DNA of 64,000 nucleotides from Paramecium pentaurelia (taxonomy: Eukaryota; Ciliophora; Oligohymenophorea; Peniculida; Parameciidae): the NCBI GenBank assembly GCA_905183005.1, contig CAJJDO010000102.1, forward strand, positions 198,098 through 262,097, in the 5' to 3' direction. The notes under the pieces are model-generated. The model searched no databases and was not told the DNA's origin. It was given only the letters and a program-made list of their open reading frames with translations. This document shows positions 35,982-47,179 of this stretch, one piece after another. Every line of letters starts with the position of its first letter. The stretch's first letter is position 1. The position numbers were made by a program, and so were the translations under genes.

Positions 35982-36287
35982 TGAATATAGTTAAAATCTT
36001 TAATTTTTTATTTCTAGATATCAAGAAATTATTATTTGATTGTTCTTGTTTAATGTCAATATTGAGTTTGCTTCTTTTTTAATTAATATCTGATTAGAAC
36101 TTGTATTATTATGTGTATATATTAAATTAAAAAAATGAATAATTATTGACTCATTTAAATGAATGGAATGAACAAAGTTAATAAACAAATTATTTATAAG
36201 AATTAAATTAATATAATGATAAGAGATAGATATTTAAAAAGTATATTAATATATATACAATAATATATTTAATCTATAATTTATACA
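35982..36287. other. AT-rich spacer left of the duplicated block
   Basis: About 300 bases of almost pure A/T with TATATA runs. No coding pattern, RNA motif or repeat apart from simple TA sequence. It is the unique left flank of the duplicated 1064-bp block. Confidence 0.5.
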
Positions 36288-37351
36288 TTTTTAATGTTAT
36301 ATTTATAAAGTACAAGTTCATTTAATTTTATTATTCAAAATTATCTAGGAATTATAAAAATAAAGCAATAATATATAATTGAATATTTAAAACTCAACAA
36401 CATATAAAGTAAATTGAATTTATTATCAAAGTCAAATTTATTTGAGATCAATTTCAAAAATTGGCTTTCTTTAAATATAATTCCCAATTGTTTAATAATT
36501 TTCTAAAATATCTAATTTTTATATGAAAAATAATGAATAAATTAGCTTTGAAAATGTTGTACTAAAAACAAGCCCTGAAAATGAAACTGTCATTGAACTA
36601 GAATTTCAATAAACTCAATCTGAAACGTAGTTAGATTAAATTTTGGAAGAATAAATGTTTAATGAGAAACTAAAACAATGTGAATAAAAAAGAATAGAAA
36701 AATTGTAGAGGTATTTGATTAATAATCTATAAAAACTAATTTCAGAATACCTAAAGAATTTTAGGATAGATTACCTACAATTAGAGAAATTGCTGATATT
36801 TCTAACTCGTAATTGCATATCACACAAAATTTGAAAGAATATACAGAATAATCTAACACTATGGTTTAGAATGATAATTAAAAAATGAAAAAAGTCAAAC
36901 AGAGAATATAAAAAAAGAATAAATTTGAACAATAACTTATGTATTATTCTAGCATAAACATCTCTCAATATTATGTTGATAAATCAATTGATTGTAGATG
37001 GAAACTATTATTTACATATTATATAATAATTATTGGAACTAATATCACATTAAATTTGATTGAATTAATTAGATATTAATAAAGCTTTTGTAGGTTATAA
37101 GGATTAGATCACTCGCTCATTTATATTAATTAAATTGCTTACATTGCATGCAAGGTTGGAATATTAAATATCATCTATTAAGAATTTACTAATACTTTAC
37201 CAATTAAAGTCAAAGTTCCATTATTAAATCAGGTTGTATTTAGTTGTATATTTCCAATTTTGTCTATGCCTCTTTATATATTTGACTTTGTATAATGCCA
37301 ATATAGAATTAAGATTTTCACCCTTGATTAAAGTCTTAAACTATTAAATTT
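36288..37351 (+). repeat. 1064-bp direct repeat, copy 1 (probable unmerged contig overlap)
   Basis: This block matches 37353-38416 wherever I compared it, at a constant offset of 1065, and is separated from it by the single N at 37352. It holds the 5' half of a membrane-protein gene (ATG 36523-36525), which stops abruptly at the N. The second copy continues the same gene in frame past the repeat end. Perfect identity, abutment on an ambiguous base and a truncated duplicate gene together suggest two contigs that share 1064 bp and were joined end to end rather than merged. Confidence 0.9.
36523..37351 (+). pseudogene. Truncated duplicate of the membrane-protein gene (artefact copy)
   Basis: Same sequence as the first ~830 bases of the gene at 37588. 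It begins MKNNEQISFENVVLK, passes a 35-nt intron, and reaches the TM region (WKLLFTYYIIIIGTNITLNL ...) before the frame runs into the N at 37352. It has no stop codon or 3' end of its own. Treat it as the same locus as the downstream copy unless long reads show otherwise. Confidence 0.8.
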
Positions 37352-37352
37352 N
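37352..37352. other. Ambiguous base N marking a contig join
   Basis: The only non-ACGT symbol in the window. It lies exactly between the two copies of the 1064-bp direct repeat, which is how an unresolved overlap between contigs would appear. Confidence 0.9.
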
Positions 37353-38416
37353 TTTTTAATGTTATATTTATAAAGTACAAGTTCATTTAATTTTATTATT
37401 CAAAATTATCTAGGAATTATAAAAATAAAGCAATAATATATAATTGAATATTTAAAACTCAACAACATATAAAGTAAATTGAATTTATTATCAAAGTCAA
37501 ATTTATTTGAGATCAATTTCAAAAATTGGCTTTCTTTAAATATAATTCCCAATTGTTTAATAATTTTCTAAAATATCTAATTTTTATATGAAAAATAATG
37601 AATAAATTAGCTTTGAAAATGTTGTACTAAAAACAAGCCCTGAAAATGAAACTGTCATTGAACTAGAATTTCAATAAACTCAATCTGAAACGTAGTTAGA
37701 TTAAATTTTGGAAGAATAAATGTTTAATGAGAAACTAAAACAATGTGAATAAAAAAGAATAGAAAAATTGTAGAGGTATTTGATTAATAATCTATAAAAA
37801 CTAATTTCAGAATACCTAAAGAATTTTAGGATAGATTACCTACAATTAGAGAAATTGCTGATATTTCTAACTCGTAATTGCATATCACACAAAATTTGAA
37901 AGAATATACAGAATAATCTAACACTATGGTTTAGAATGATAATTAAAAAATGAAAAAAGTCAAACAGAGAATATAAAAAAAGAATAAATTTGAACAATAA
38001 CTTATGTATTATTCTAGCATAAACATCTCTCAATATTATGTTGATAAATCAATTGATTGTAGATGGAAACTATTATTTACATATTATATAATAATTATTG
38101 GAACTAATATCACATTAAATTTGATTGAATTAATTAGATATTAATAAAGCTTTTGTAGGTTATAAGGATTAGATCACTCGCTCATTTATATTAATTAAAT
38201 TGCTTACATTGCATGCAAGGTTGGAATATTAAATATCATCTATTAAGAATTTACTAATACTTTACCAATTAAAGTCAAAGTTCCATTATTAAATCAGGTT
38301 GTATTTAGTTGTATATTTCCAATTTTGTCTATGCCTCTTTATATATTTGACTTTGTATAATGCCAATATAGAATTAAGATTTTCACCCTTGATTAAAGTC
38401 TTAAACTATTAAATTT
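37353..38416 (+). repeat. 1064-bp direct repeat, copy 2
   Basis: Second copy of the block at 36288-37351. It runs without interruption into unique sequence at 38417, where the embedded gene continues to its stop. This is the copy to use for annotation. Confidence 0.9.
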
Positions 38417-38784
38417 AATAGACTGGTTGATTCTATCATTATTAATTCTTATAATAATAATTTAATCATGTTGTAGAATTTAGATTTCAAGTTAAGTCTT
38501 ATAAAAAGTCATGTAATAATTACAATATTCTTTATAGGAAATATATGAAGATAGCATATTATATATCATTGATTATAGTGCACTGTATATCAATTATAAT
38601 GGTCATAGGGTAATCTTTTGATAATATTATGCCTGCAATGATAATGGAGAATTATTACTTCATATTTTCTGTAGTATTAATGTGCTATTTGTCTATATAA
38701 AAATATTTCTTTCACAAAATACCATTTTAATAGAACTCTTATTATTTAGAAAATGATACAAATTAAATGTCTTTAAAATCATGA
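37588..38784 (+). CDS. Unknown multi-pass membrane protein
   Basis: Begins MKNNEQISFENVVLKTS. The first ~150 residues are cytosolic and charged, with coiled-coil character (LEEQMFNEKLKQCEQKR, then KKVKQRIQKKNKFEQQLM) and a 35-nt intron. About six hydrophobic segments follow (WKLLFTYYIIII, LIYINQIAYIACK, VVFSCIFPILSMPLYIF, LILSLLILIIII, AYYISLIIVHCISIIMVIG, YYFIFSVVLMCYLSI). It ends with a short polar tail at TGA 38782-38784. Introns in the last third (candidates of 24 and 30 nt near 38394-38417 and 38509-38538) leave one junction unresolved. No family was recognised; the layout would suit a channel or transporter. Confidence 0.55.
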
Positions 38785-39122
38785 GAATTATTATTATTAT
38801 TATTACTTTTTCACCTATTTTAACATTATTTAATTAAAAATATAAACATATAATATAAAGGAAAGAATTAATAATTGATTAAATAGGTTATAAGCATTTA
38901 TTTTTTATTTTAAAATTTCAACTTTTAAAGTCCTAAATATTGTAAATTCAGGTTTATGGCATCAACCTCTTTACTTAAGATTCATATAATAATGAGTTTA
39001 TGTATTTATGAATTGAAAAAAGACTACTATTATATTAAATGTTTGAAACTCTACCAAAAAAAATAAATAGAAATTTATTTGAAATAATTATAAAAAATTA
39101 ACAATAAGGAAGGGAAGTTCAT
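38785..39122. other. AT-rich intergenic spacer
   Basis: About 340 bases between the stop of the membrane-protein gene and the stop of the minus-strand gene at 39123. There is no coding pattern, only short A/T runs. As the gap between convergent genes it should hold both polyadenylation regions. Confidence 0.5.
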
Positions 39123-39518
39123 TCAACCTATATTTTATTTGGAATTAATAAAATCTTTAACCCTTGTTATTATTCTATCTGAAGCGTGTTTGCTGTTATT
39201 ATTTTAAGGATGATATCTCATATTTTATCCACAACATCCAGCTTAAAATAACTCTTGTATTTTTATTGGTATCTGTAATAAATAATTTTATTAAATCTCC
39301 CAATCATTACTTATATCTTTTATGCTAGTTAAAATAAAGTCTTAATCTTTTCCATATTTATAACCATTATGAAGTAAGTATTTTTCTTAGTTATCTTTTG
39401 TCGATACAATTACTCCATAATGAATTGGTTCATCATTATTTCCTATTTAAAGTCTACAAACTAGTTAGACTTTAACTACTTATAATCCCAATATATCTTT
39501 GAATGATTTATTTTTCAT
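39123..39518 (-). CDS. Unknown 131-aa protein
   Basis: Uninterrupted frame of 131 codons, ATG at 39518. Distinct segments are SFKDILGLQVVKVQLVCRL, then NDEPIHYGVIVSTKDNQEKYLLHNGYKYG, ISNDWEIQQNYLLQIPIKI, then QAGCCGQNMRYHPQNNNSK. The pattern of an early His (IHYGVIV), a YLLHNG strand and a later Cys loosely recalls small papain-fold (LRAT or NlpC/P60-like) proteins. This is a weak visual impression and no function is claimed. Its ATG lies 94 bp from the stop of the WD40-family gene behind it on the same strand. Confidence 0.55.
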
Positions 39519-39612
39519 TATTAATTATAATATTTAAAGATGATATCGAAGTGAAATAACATTAAGGATAAAAATCAATCTTAATATATATATATATGAT
39601 AATTATTATTAT

Positions 39613-42018
39613 TCATTTCAAACCTCTAATTTGGATTTCTTTTGATTTATCATCCCATGTAATTAGCCAATCACCATCATCTGTTATTGAACCATAAATT
39701 TCATTTGTATCAAAATTTATAGCTTAATCAGTAACAAACTTATTTTTTCCTTTCCATCTAATAATATTAATTGTATGACAATTCTTATTTACTAATAATC
39801 CCTGTTTTTTACTAAATTATTAGGGAAATAGCCAAAGACAATTTTATCCTAATGATTTAACAGCAATTTCCTTTGATTTATAAAAACCTTTTTTAGATTC
39901 CTTCTATTCATATATATGCATGAAATCTTTTTTACAAGGTTAAAATGTAAATAAATTATCAGTTATAAAACATAATCTTCTTCCCCAATCTACTTTAATT
40001 ACTTATATTATTGTCCATTGTTTATCTTTACCTTATGGTTCACTTACTAAAATTTAATCATCATAAGCACCTGATATCAATTTGTTTTCTGATTCATTTA
40101 AGCTAATGCTACATACATATTAATTATGACCTTTTAATGTTTAATGTAATTCCCAATTCTATGATTTCTTCCAAAATTTTATAGTTTTATCATTACTACA
40201 TGATATAATCATATTCTCAATTTTACTATATATAATATGTCCAAGATAATCTGTATGACCAGCCAATCTTTATTCACATTACCATTCTTATTTGTTTTCT
40301 TGACAATTTGACCAAATTAACATAGATCCATCTAAGCATCCAGATATGAATCTATTTTAATTTTTAAGAAATGTGCAATATACAATTAGACTTGGATGAT
40401 CATTAAAAGTCTATTGTAATATTAAGGATTCTTTATTGAATACAAAAAGTTTAATAGATTTCTCACAAGCTGCAATAAGTAATGAAGAATCTGAATTAAA
40501 AGAAAATGATCTACAAGGTTCTTCCTATATTATTGAAATTTTATTTAATATAAATTGAAACTTTTTTTCAATAATAGTTTATGATTAATTATTAAAGATT
40601 TCATCAAATTATTTTTCAATGTCAGATTATTTTTAAATTTTATTTTGTATTTTTTCCTAATTGGTTCTATTGGAATTTTATTCTTTATTTTTTTTTCTTT
40701 TAATTTTACTATCTTCTTTTTAATCATTATTTAAAGGTATAATTTCTAATTAATTTTTAATTTTATTATTATTACTATCTTTTATTTATAATGTTTTTGG
40801 AGTTTTATTTAAAGTTTCTTTCCTTGAATTATGTTAACAATTTATATCTGTTTAAATATCATTTTAAGAGAAATAATCTATAATCATCAATTATTTAATT
40901 TAATTTTTTCCTGTATGTTAGGTTGATTTCATTTTATTAAATGCATCATTAATCTTTTTATTGATTTCTTAATTGATTTTTATAAAATCTATATAAATCT
41001 ATGATTTTACTATATCTTCTTATTCATTTTAACATAATTTTTCTGCTAATTCTGAGACTTCATCATTCTTTAATGCTTACCAATCAATATTAAGATTATT
41101 TAAATATGTTTCAGCTTTTTATTTAATTTCTTTATTATTTTAAGATAAAGAGCTAGTAACATCTTTGATTACATTTCTATAAGCAATCTTTATAGAATTG
41201 AATGATTACTTAATTTGATCAATAGATTCAGAATATTTATTAAGATTTTAAATTTTTTATGTTTCTTATTTTCTATACAATTTTTATGCAACCTTAATAG
41301 CTGTATATTAAGTAGGATAATTTTAAATACAATATACACATGCCAATCTTTTTTAAATTTTAGGTTTTTAGTTTAAATCTACCATGATTATTTCAGTATC
41401 ATGTTATTAACAAATTAAATTGTTTTATGTAATTATTGATTTATCAAGTTATTATAATACATTTTAATTTTAAGGTGGATCAAATTTTTCTTCATTAATA
41501 ATGGAAAGCAATTTAATACAATTATTAAAATGATCATTATCTTTTAATATCTTTAATTATTGTTAAATAAATTATAGACATTTTTCTTTTTATTTTTATA
41601 ATTCCTAGACCTACTATTAAGCATTCTATAATGATGTATTGAGATCAAAATTAAGAATTGAAATAGAAGATCTAGCACATTGATCTTATTCAGATATATT
41701 CTTTATCCAATCATTAACAGTTTTAATAGATTCATTTATTGATTATTTCATAAAAACTTTTAGTCTTTCTAATTCTTACATTAATTAATAAAGTGTTTTC
41801 ATATTTTTTCTTGTATCAACATCTAATTATTAGTATTCTTCTTTAATATTTTTTGTGATATCTAAAACATCTTCAACTAACAACACCTTTTTATTGTAAC
41901 TTTATGGCCAACATTTAAGACATAATCCTTAACTAATAGTGTTTTATTCATTAAAGGCAACAGCAACAATTGGTTCCTAATGTTCTTAACAGAGTTATTC
42001 AAGTAAGGAATTTTACAT
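39613..42018 (-). CDS. Cysteine-rich CHCC-module / coiled-coil / WD40 protein, paralogue D
   Basis: 801 aa, no intron needed. Module 1 starts at residue 10 (41911-41991: CQEH ... CLKC) with spacing C-x2-H-x19-C-x2-C, one shorter than in the other copies. Module 2 (41329-41412) has HDTEIIMVDL ... QKRLACVYC with the standard x20. The intron shared by A, B and C is not seen here. Coiled coils flank module 2 and the C-terminal part carries WD40-type blades ending ITWDDKSKEIQIRGLK. It is the most divergent of the four and lies 24 kb from the A-C cluster, suggesting an older duplication. Confidence 0.78.
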
Positions 42019-42187
42019 TAAACTTAATTCTATTTTTTCGAATGCTTTTTGTATTAAGTAAATTATGAACTCAAATAATTTGATTCATAAAATCAAAACT
42101 TTATTGGTTTAGATTTTTTTGTTTCGTTGTTAATAATTCATATATTATATATAAATATATATATTTAATTATATTATAAGAATAAAT

Positions 42188-42552
42188 ATGGCTTCTCAAG
42201 CTATTGCAAAAGATTTGTATACATATACTAATGATGAAAGGTTTAGTATCTATTAATATACTATCTAGCTTATCATTAATGATCTATTCAATTAAAGGTA
42301 ATCAAGTATGCAAAGACCAAAGAAAAAGTTTTAATCTTTGCAGATCAACACCTTTAGGAAAGCATGTTGAACCAGAGTTTTGCAAAGATAGTGCATTATC
42401 ATTCATTGATTGCTTTTTGGGAGTGTATACAATCTTTACTATTTTTAAGTCAAAGGAATACTAAGTGTCATTAGCAATTTTAGAAAGTGTTTGACATCGC
42501 CAAAACTGGCTAATATGCTTAAGAAAGTTTGGAAGATTATTTGAAATGTTGA
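42188..42552 (+). CDS. Twin CX9C (CHCH) mitochondrial protein, possibly NDUFA8-like
   Basis: 103 aa with introns of 28 and 25 nt. Two CX9C motifs are explicit: CKDQRKSFNLC and CKDSALSFIDC, separated by 14 residues (RSTPLGKHVEPEFC region). A later Cys pair lies in TKCHQQFQKVFDIAK ... YLKC. Twin CX9C proteins are imported by the MIA40 relay into the mitochondrial intermembrane space, where disulphides fix a helical hairpin. The EPEFC/P-rich linker and C-terminal half recall complex I subunit NDUFA8, but the match is by eye only. It diverges from the WD40-family gene, with 169 bp between start codons. Confidence 0.7.
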
Positions 42553-42596
42553 ATACAATTATACAATAGTATCCAAAAATATTATTCTTATATATA

Positions 42597-43085
42597 TCAT
42601 TTGAAGCTCATCTAAGTTAACCATTTCTCAAATGCTCCCTAACCTTCCTTTTCAATTGTCCCTCTACCTTAATTTGTAATCACTTAACCATTATTCGGAT
42701 TCAAAATAAGTAAACATGGTATTCCTATATATATTTTTTTATTCTTACCTTGTATATGTTTTTTATATTCATAATACACTTAATATTTTATAAACTCTTT
42801 GAAATCATAAAATAACCAAGGCATATCACTTACTATTTCTTTATATTTCTCCTCATTCTCATCCATTCCAAGATAAATTATTTCGAATTATTATATGTCT
42901 TCATTTATTTTATTGTAAAATTCGACTGCTCAATAATTTAATTAATTACTCAATGAAGGTGTAAATCTTTAACATGGTACACTCCAATTAGCTCCAATGT
43001 ATACCCCTACCAATCTAGCATTTTTTAGATTAGGTCCATCAGTTGGTCCCTCAACAGACTGAAAGGAAGTACCAAATTTATCCAT
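42597..43085 (-). CDS. Nucleoredoxin/tryparedoxin-like thioredoxin-fold protein with altered active site
   Basis: 146 aa with two 24-nt introns. Thioredoxin-fold landmarks: LVGVYIGANWSVPCQRFTPSL (family consensus WCPPCRxFTPxL), FEIIYLGMDENEEKY (family: EIVFVSSDRDE), MPWLFYDF, the cis-Pro strand GIPCLLILNPNNGQVIT and a final GAFEKW. The fold appears complete, but the first cysteine of the CxxC pair is Ser (WSVPC), leaving a single active-site Cys. Such one-Cys forms may act on mixed disulphides or have lost dithiol reductase activity. The intron near 42950 could be 21 or 24 nt; both keep the frame. Confidence 0.8.
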
Positions 43086-43291
43086 TATTTTATAGATAAT
43101 TTATATATATAATTTAAAAACTGTTATCTATTTTCCTTTAAAACCTTAATTACATATTTAACAATAAAAAATGAATACAAAATTTTAATTTATATATCTA
43201 GAACATTACTTGAAATTTATTACAAATTAAAATTACAGATATCCCATTAAAACTCTATAATCTTATTAAATACTAATAGTCTATTTAAAAT

Positions 43292-43690
43292 ATGGGATAT
43301 ATTCAAGTATTAACATTTGATTTTAGAAAATTCACTGCAGCTTCAGAACCAAAAAAATATATTAAGAAGTCTGTTGAAACATTCTACAGATTGACTAGAA
43401 AGAGAACTTATTCTTTGGGTTCCTTTTCTTTTCTTCTACATAAGCAGTGTACTCAATGGCTTAAGCAGAAAAACATAAAAGTTGTTGGTATAGTGACTAT
43501 AGCTGAACCTTTATTGGGAGCTATCAAAAAATTCAATCCCTAAGTAAGTGGAGCTGACAGTTTTATAAGTAAAGTCTTAATCTTGGATGCTGATATTAAC
43601 TGGTATACTTAAAAGAAGATGGCTCACATTTATGCTAGTATTTTAGTAAAATATTTGATTATTACGGCAATTACATTTATTATCAAATGA
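43292..43690 (+). CDS. Unknown 132-aa basic protein
   Basis: Single open frame of 132 codons from ATG 43292. Basic N-terminal part (FDFRKFTAASEPKKYIKKS, then YRLTRKRTYS), a central hydrophobic strand (NIKVVGIVTIAEPLLGAI) and a C-terminal hydrophobic helix (HIYASILVKYLIITAITFII) that could anchor it in a membrane. Family not recognised. The stretch up to residue 83 contains no in-frame TAA or TAG. Confidence 0.55.
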
Positions 43691-43779
43691 ATTTAATGAG
43701 TATATATAAATTAAAGTAGAATATGTTAAAGTTTTATTGAATTATATAATTTAAATTTATTACAAAATAAAAACATTAT

Positions 43780-43935
43780 ATGCTTGAAATCCTTTAGAGA
43801 TCTCATAATGTAACTGAGTAATTAAATCAAACAGGTACTCTGAAAAGATTGTTTAGTTATTCAAAACAACCTTTAAGATTGAATTTTCAACTCCAATAAT
43901 AGAAAATAATATCAAAAAAGCTATAAAGATTCTGA
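43780..43935 (+). CDS. Possible 51-aa small ORF
   Basis: Open frame of 51 codons (MLEILQRSHNVTEQLNQTG ... SKKLQRF) with a plausible mix of residues, in an otherwise A/T-only spacer. It has no recognised motif and could be chance or an exon fragment. Confidence 0.25.
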
Positions 43936-44378
43936 AAAGAAAATATTGAATTAAAATAATGAATTTATTTAATTAATAGATATCATATACTACTCTAAAT
44001 TTTTTTAGTTTTAGATTAAATATATAACAATTATTAATTTTAATTCAATATACTTAAAATTATCTAAATTCTATTTTAATAATAAATATATTCTTATAAC
44101 TTATATAAAAATTGTGATAATTATGATGATTTTAATTTAAAAAGTAAGAATTATTTACAATAACTCTTTTAAAATAATAATACAATAAATAAATAAAAAT
44201 TTTAATACTATAAATTTTATCATTTATAATCTCAAATAATTCAATTGTCTTTATAATTTTCATTAAGTATAATAGCCTTTGTAATCTATTACATAAAATA
44301 GATAGTTTATTCTGGCTTTCGTATCAGATCAATCTTAATAAATAATTTTATATAAAATAATTAATTGTATAAAACTCA
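43936..44378. other. AT-rich spacer
   Basis: About 440 bases between the small ORF and the stop of the SHIPPO-repeat gene. No supportable coding frame, RNA motif or repeat was seen. Confidence 0.45.
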
Positions 44379-45482
44379 TCAATCATTATGACGTAATTAT
44401 GTAAGATTTTTGATAATCTAATTTGTGTTTCTTTTAAACACAGATTTCTAATCATAAGCACCTGGGCCTGGAGTTTGATTATTTTTTGTGAAATCAATTT
44501 TTTATCCATAGCCAAATGAAATTTTATTAAATCTGGATTGTTCAATGAGTTTATTGTTGACTTCATAAGAATTAGGTGCTGGTACAGAATCTTTAAAAGT
44601 AGTTACAGGTTTAAATCTTATCCCAATAGTTGCTGCAGGCTTTAATATAATTTGAAATTAAATTTACCTTATCAGTCCCTACAGGATTTGAAGTTTCATA
44701 AGAAGCTGGACCAGGTAAAGTCACAACATTTTAATTTTTCCATCTCTCATCTTATGGTAAATTAGTTTTATTTTCTTTACGGAAAAATATGGGGTTTCCT
44801 AGAAAATAAGCATTTGGGGGAGGATTCTATTCTGCATTTCTTTGAACATATGCATGTGCAATTTATTTAGATCCATAACCAAAACTTGCTTTTCTACCAC
44901 TTCCAATAGAGCCAGGTAAATTGTAATTATATTCTGTTGTATTGAGGTATTCTTTTGTAAATCTATAATAGATATAAATTTAATAACCTTTAAGCTTAAC
45001 TAAAAGATACTTCTGGTATACTATGTCTTAAAGATGAAGCAGATTAATATTCTGATGTTCCTCTTTCTATTGAGTAAAGTTTGTTTTTAACAGATTGAGA
45101 GTTTGATAACATGGATGAATTATTTGTCATAGGATTAGCAATTTGTCTGATTTTAAAAGTTAAAGCGTAGTCATCATTTGATGAAATCTTTCCTTCTACT
45201 AATTACCCATTTTAGAGTAGCAACTTGTAATATAAGAAGCTATCAAGTTCACTTGGATTAAATTGTGCAAATTTGTTATTGACTCTTACTTTCAAAGGAT
45301 ATTTTGAATCCACCAAAGGTAAATTAATATTAATGGGAGATTGCTCTTAATTTTTTTAAATTTAGTGTACCAGCTAATGTTTCGAGATGAAATATTGTTT
45401 CTAGGCCCTGAGAGATATTGATGATAATTGGTTCTTTGTTTTTTACAATGAATAATTTCACATCAGACAATGAAATACTCAT
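44379..45482 (-). CDS. SHIPPO/STPGR-repeat protein (ODF3/CIMAP-like, axonemal)
   Basis: 341 aa with introns of 25, 25 and 28 nt and an exact frame. The N-terminal ~140 residues form a separate hydrophobic and polar domain (DVKLFIVKNKEPIIINIS, FAQFNPSELDSFLYYKLL). The C-terminal half carries SHIPPO-type Pro-Gly repeats: LPGSIGSGRKASFGYGSK, LPGPASYETSNPVG, VPAPNSYEVNNKL ... FNKISFGYG, then TPGPGAYDQKS. These repeats occur in sperm-tail and axonemal proteins that bind microtubule doublets, so a ciliary or cortical location is likely. Its ATG faces the F-box gene across a 330-bp A/T-rich divergent spacer. Confidence 0.78.
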
Positions 45483-45812
45483 TAAATTTATTTGATACTA
45501 AATAAAATAATCGTTTCTTTCTTCTTTTTATATGTATTTAAAATAAATATTTAATAAATATTATCTATATATTAAGAGTATAGGCATTTTGAAAATAGTA
45601 AAAGTTAAACAATGAATTCAATTAATTTCATTATATATTATTTATATTTATTTAATATATTATATCTTTAAAAGTAGAACTCTATTTTTGAATAAAATAT
45701 TGTTACTATTATTAATTGTTAAATTATAGATATTTATATTTTAAAAGAGAAGGAATTCAATAAAATATAAATTAATTTATTAAATAATTATAAAAAGCAT
45801 AATAAAATTTTG
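45483..45812. promoter_or_regulatory. Divergent intergenic spacer between SHIPPO-repeat and F-box genes
   Basis: 330 bases of almost pure A/T between two opposite start codons; long by the standards of this window. It must contain both promoters, but no specific element can be picked out by eye. Confidence 0.4.
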
Positions 45813-47075
45813 ATGTAATAATTTGAAGATGAGGAAGAAGATTTTAGTAAAGGAAGAAGAAGAGTAAAATTGAATGAAGAATAATCATCTATAATCCCAT
45901 TGATACCTGGTATATTGGATATGATTTTCTAATTTTTAACACCTTCTTAGCATTTGTAAATGAGATTAGTTTCTCATTAATGCAATACTGTAGTTTAATA
46001 ATTTATGAAAAAGTTTCTGGTCACATAAGTATAAAAAGGAACGTTTCAATAATTCAATAATTTTATCAGTACATTAATTATAGTAAATAATTATAGGACA
46101 ATTTTCATCATTAAACAAAATAAAATTACCTCCAATTTCATCAGATCAACATAAATTATGTGATGATATAAATCCACAGTATTTGACTTAAGTTATTTTC
46201 CATGATTTCTTAAATGATTCATAATCTTAATAAGAATATTTAAAAGAGTTTTTCCAAAAGTATACATCCATAAATTCTGTTGGAATAAATAAATTTTTAT
46301 CACTTAAATGGTTACCTCTTGAAAATATTAAATAATTAGATTTATCATCTGTAATGGAAATAAAAGATAAAAGTTTTTTGGAGAATTGTAGAAGTTTAGT
46401 TTCTTTATCATTTCATATTTAAGAGATAAACAATTTTTTTTCAACAAGTGAATTTCCACCTTTAGAATAATTAAAAGTATTAAAAATAAAATTATGGGGA
46501 CCAACTTTTAAAGAAGAACATTATTAAAATTTCTTAAATTTTTTAGAATCAATAAAAAATCTTGAAATATTAGAATTATTATTTTGTACATATGAATCAA
46601 ATTGTGTTAAACAAGATGTATTTAATGCATTTGTTACAAAACTACCATGTATAATAATAATATATTTAAATTAGAACTTCGTATATTATATGCATTTTCT
46701 TGTTATGATTAAATATAGAATACATAATTTAGATAGAGATTTGATTATTTAGTAATTGAAAATAATACATACATTAAATTAAAACCTTTAGATATTCCAA
46801 CTTTAGAAACATTATTGGCTTTTACTAATATTTTGGATATTACAAAATGTAAATTAGAAGAGGAAAATGAAAAATAAATATAAGAATTCTTAGAGAAATA
46901 AAGAAAATGTCCAGCATAAAAATATGAAACCATTTTGAAAGTAATATATATAAATTAATTTAAAAAGGTATCTTTTGAATAAAAACATATTATTGCTGAA
47001 TATGAAGACTTTCCTAAAGTACAAAAAAATAGTGAGTTTACTACATTTTGGAATTCTGGTCATTATTCTATTTGA
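45813..47075 (+). CDS. F-box protein with leucine-rich-repeat-like C-terminus
   Basis: 402 aa with introns of 28 nt (before RQFSSLN) and 26 nt (near 46650) and a total divisible by three. An acidic N-terminus (FEDEEEDFSKGRRR) leads into an F-box-like segment at ~30-70: IPLIPGILDMIFQFLTPSQH ... RLVSHQCN. The rest repeats LRR-like strands (LPLENIKQLDLSSVM, CRSLVSLSFHIQE, FPPLEQLKVLKIKLWG, ESIKNLEILELLF, IPTLETLLAFTNI). F-box proteins recruit substrates to SCF ubiquitin ligases through Skp1. A related gene lies at 48729, so this is probably a local duplication. Confidence 0.7.
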
Positions 47076-47179
47076 GAATTTGTATTGCATTATAAATGAT
47101 ATTTTAATATTATAATGATGTATTTGAAATTTCTTCATATAGTTTATTGTAATAATTTGATATAATTTTTTATACTAAT

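Noticed and set aside
36288..38416. Biological tandem duplication or transposon explanation for the repeat
   Set aside because: No terminal inverted repeats or target-site duplication, no divergence between copies, and an N exactly at the junction. An unmerged contig overlap explains all of this.
43535..43560. Possible 17-nt intron in the 132-aa gene at 43292
   Set aside because: The frame is open and sensible without splicing, and 17 nt is shorter than the other introns in the window.
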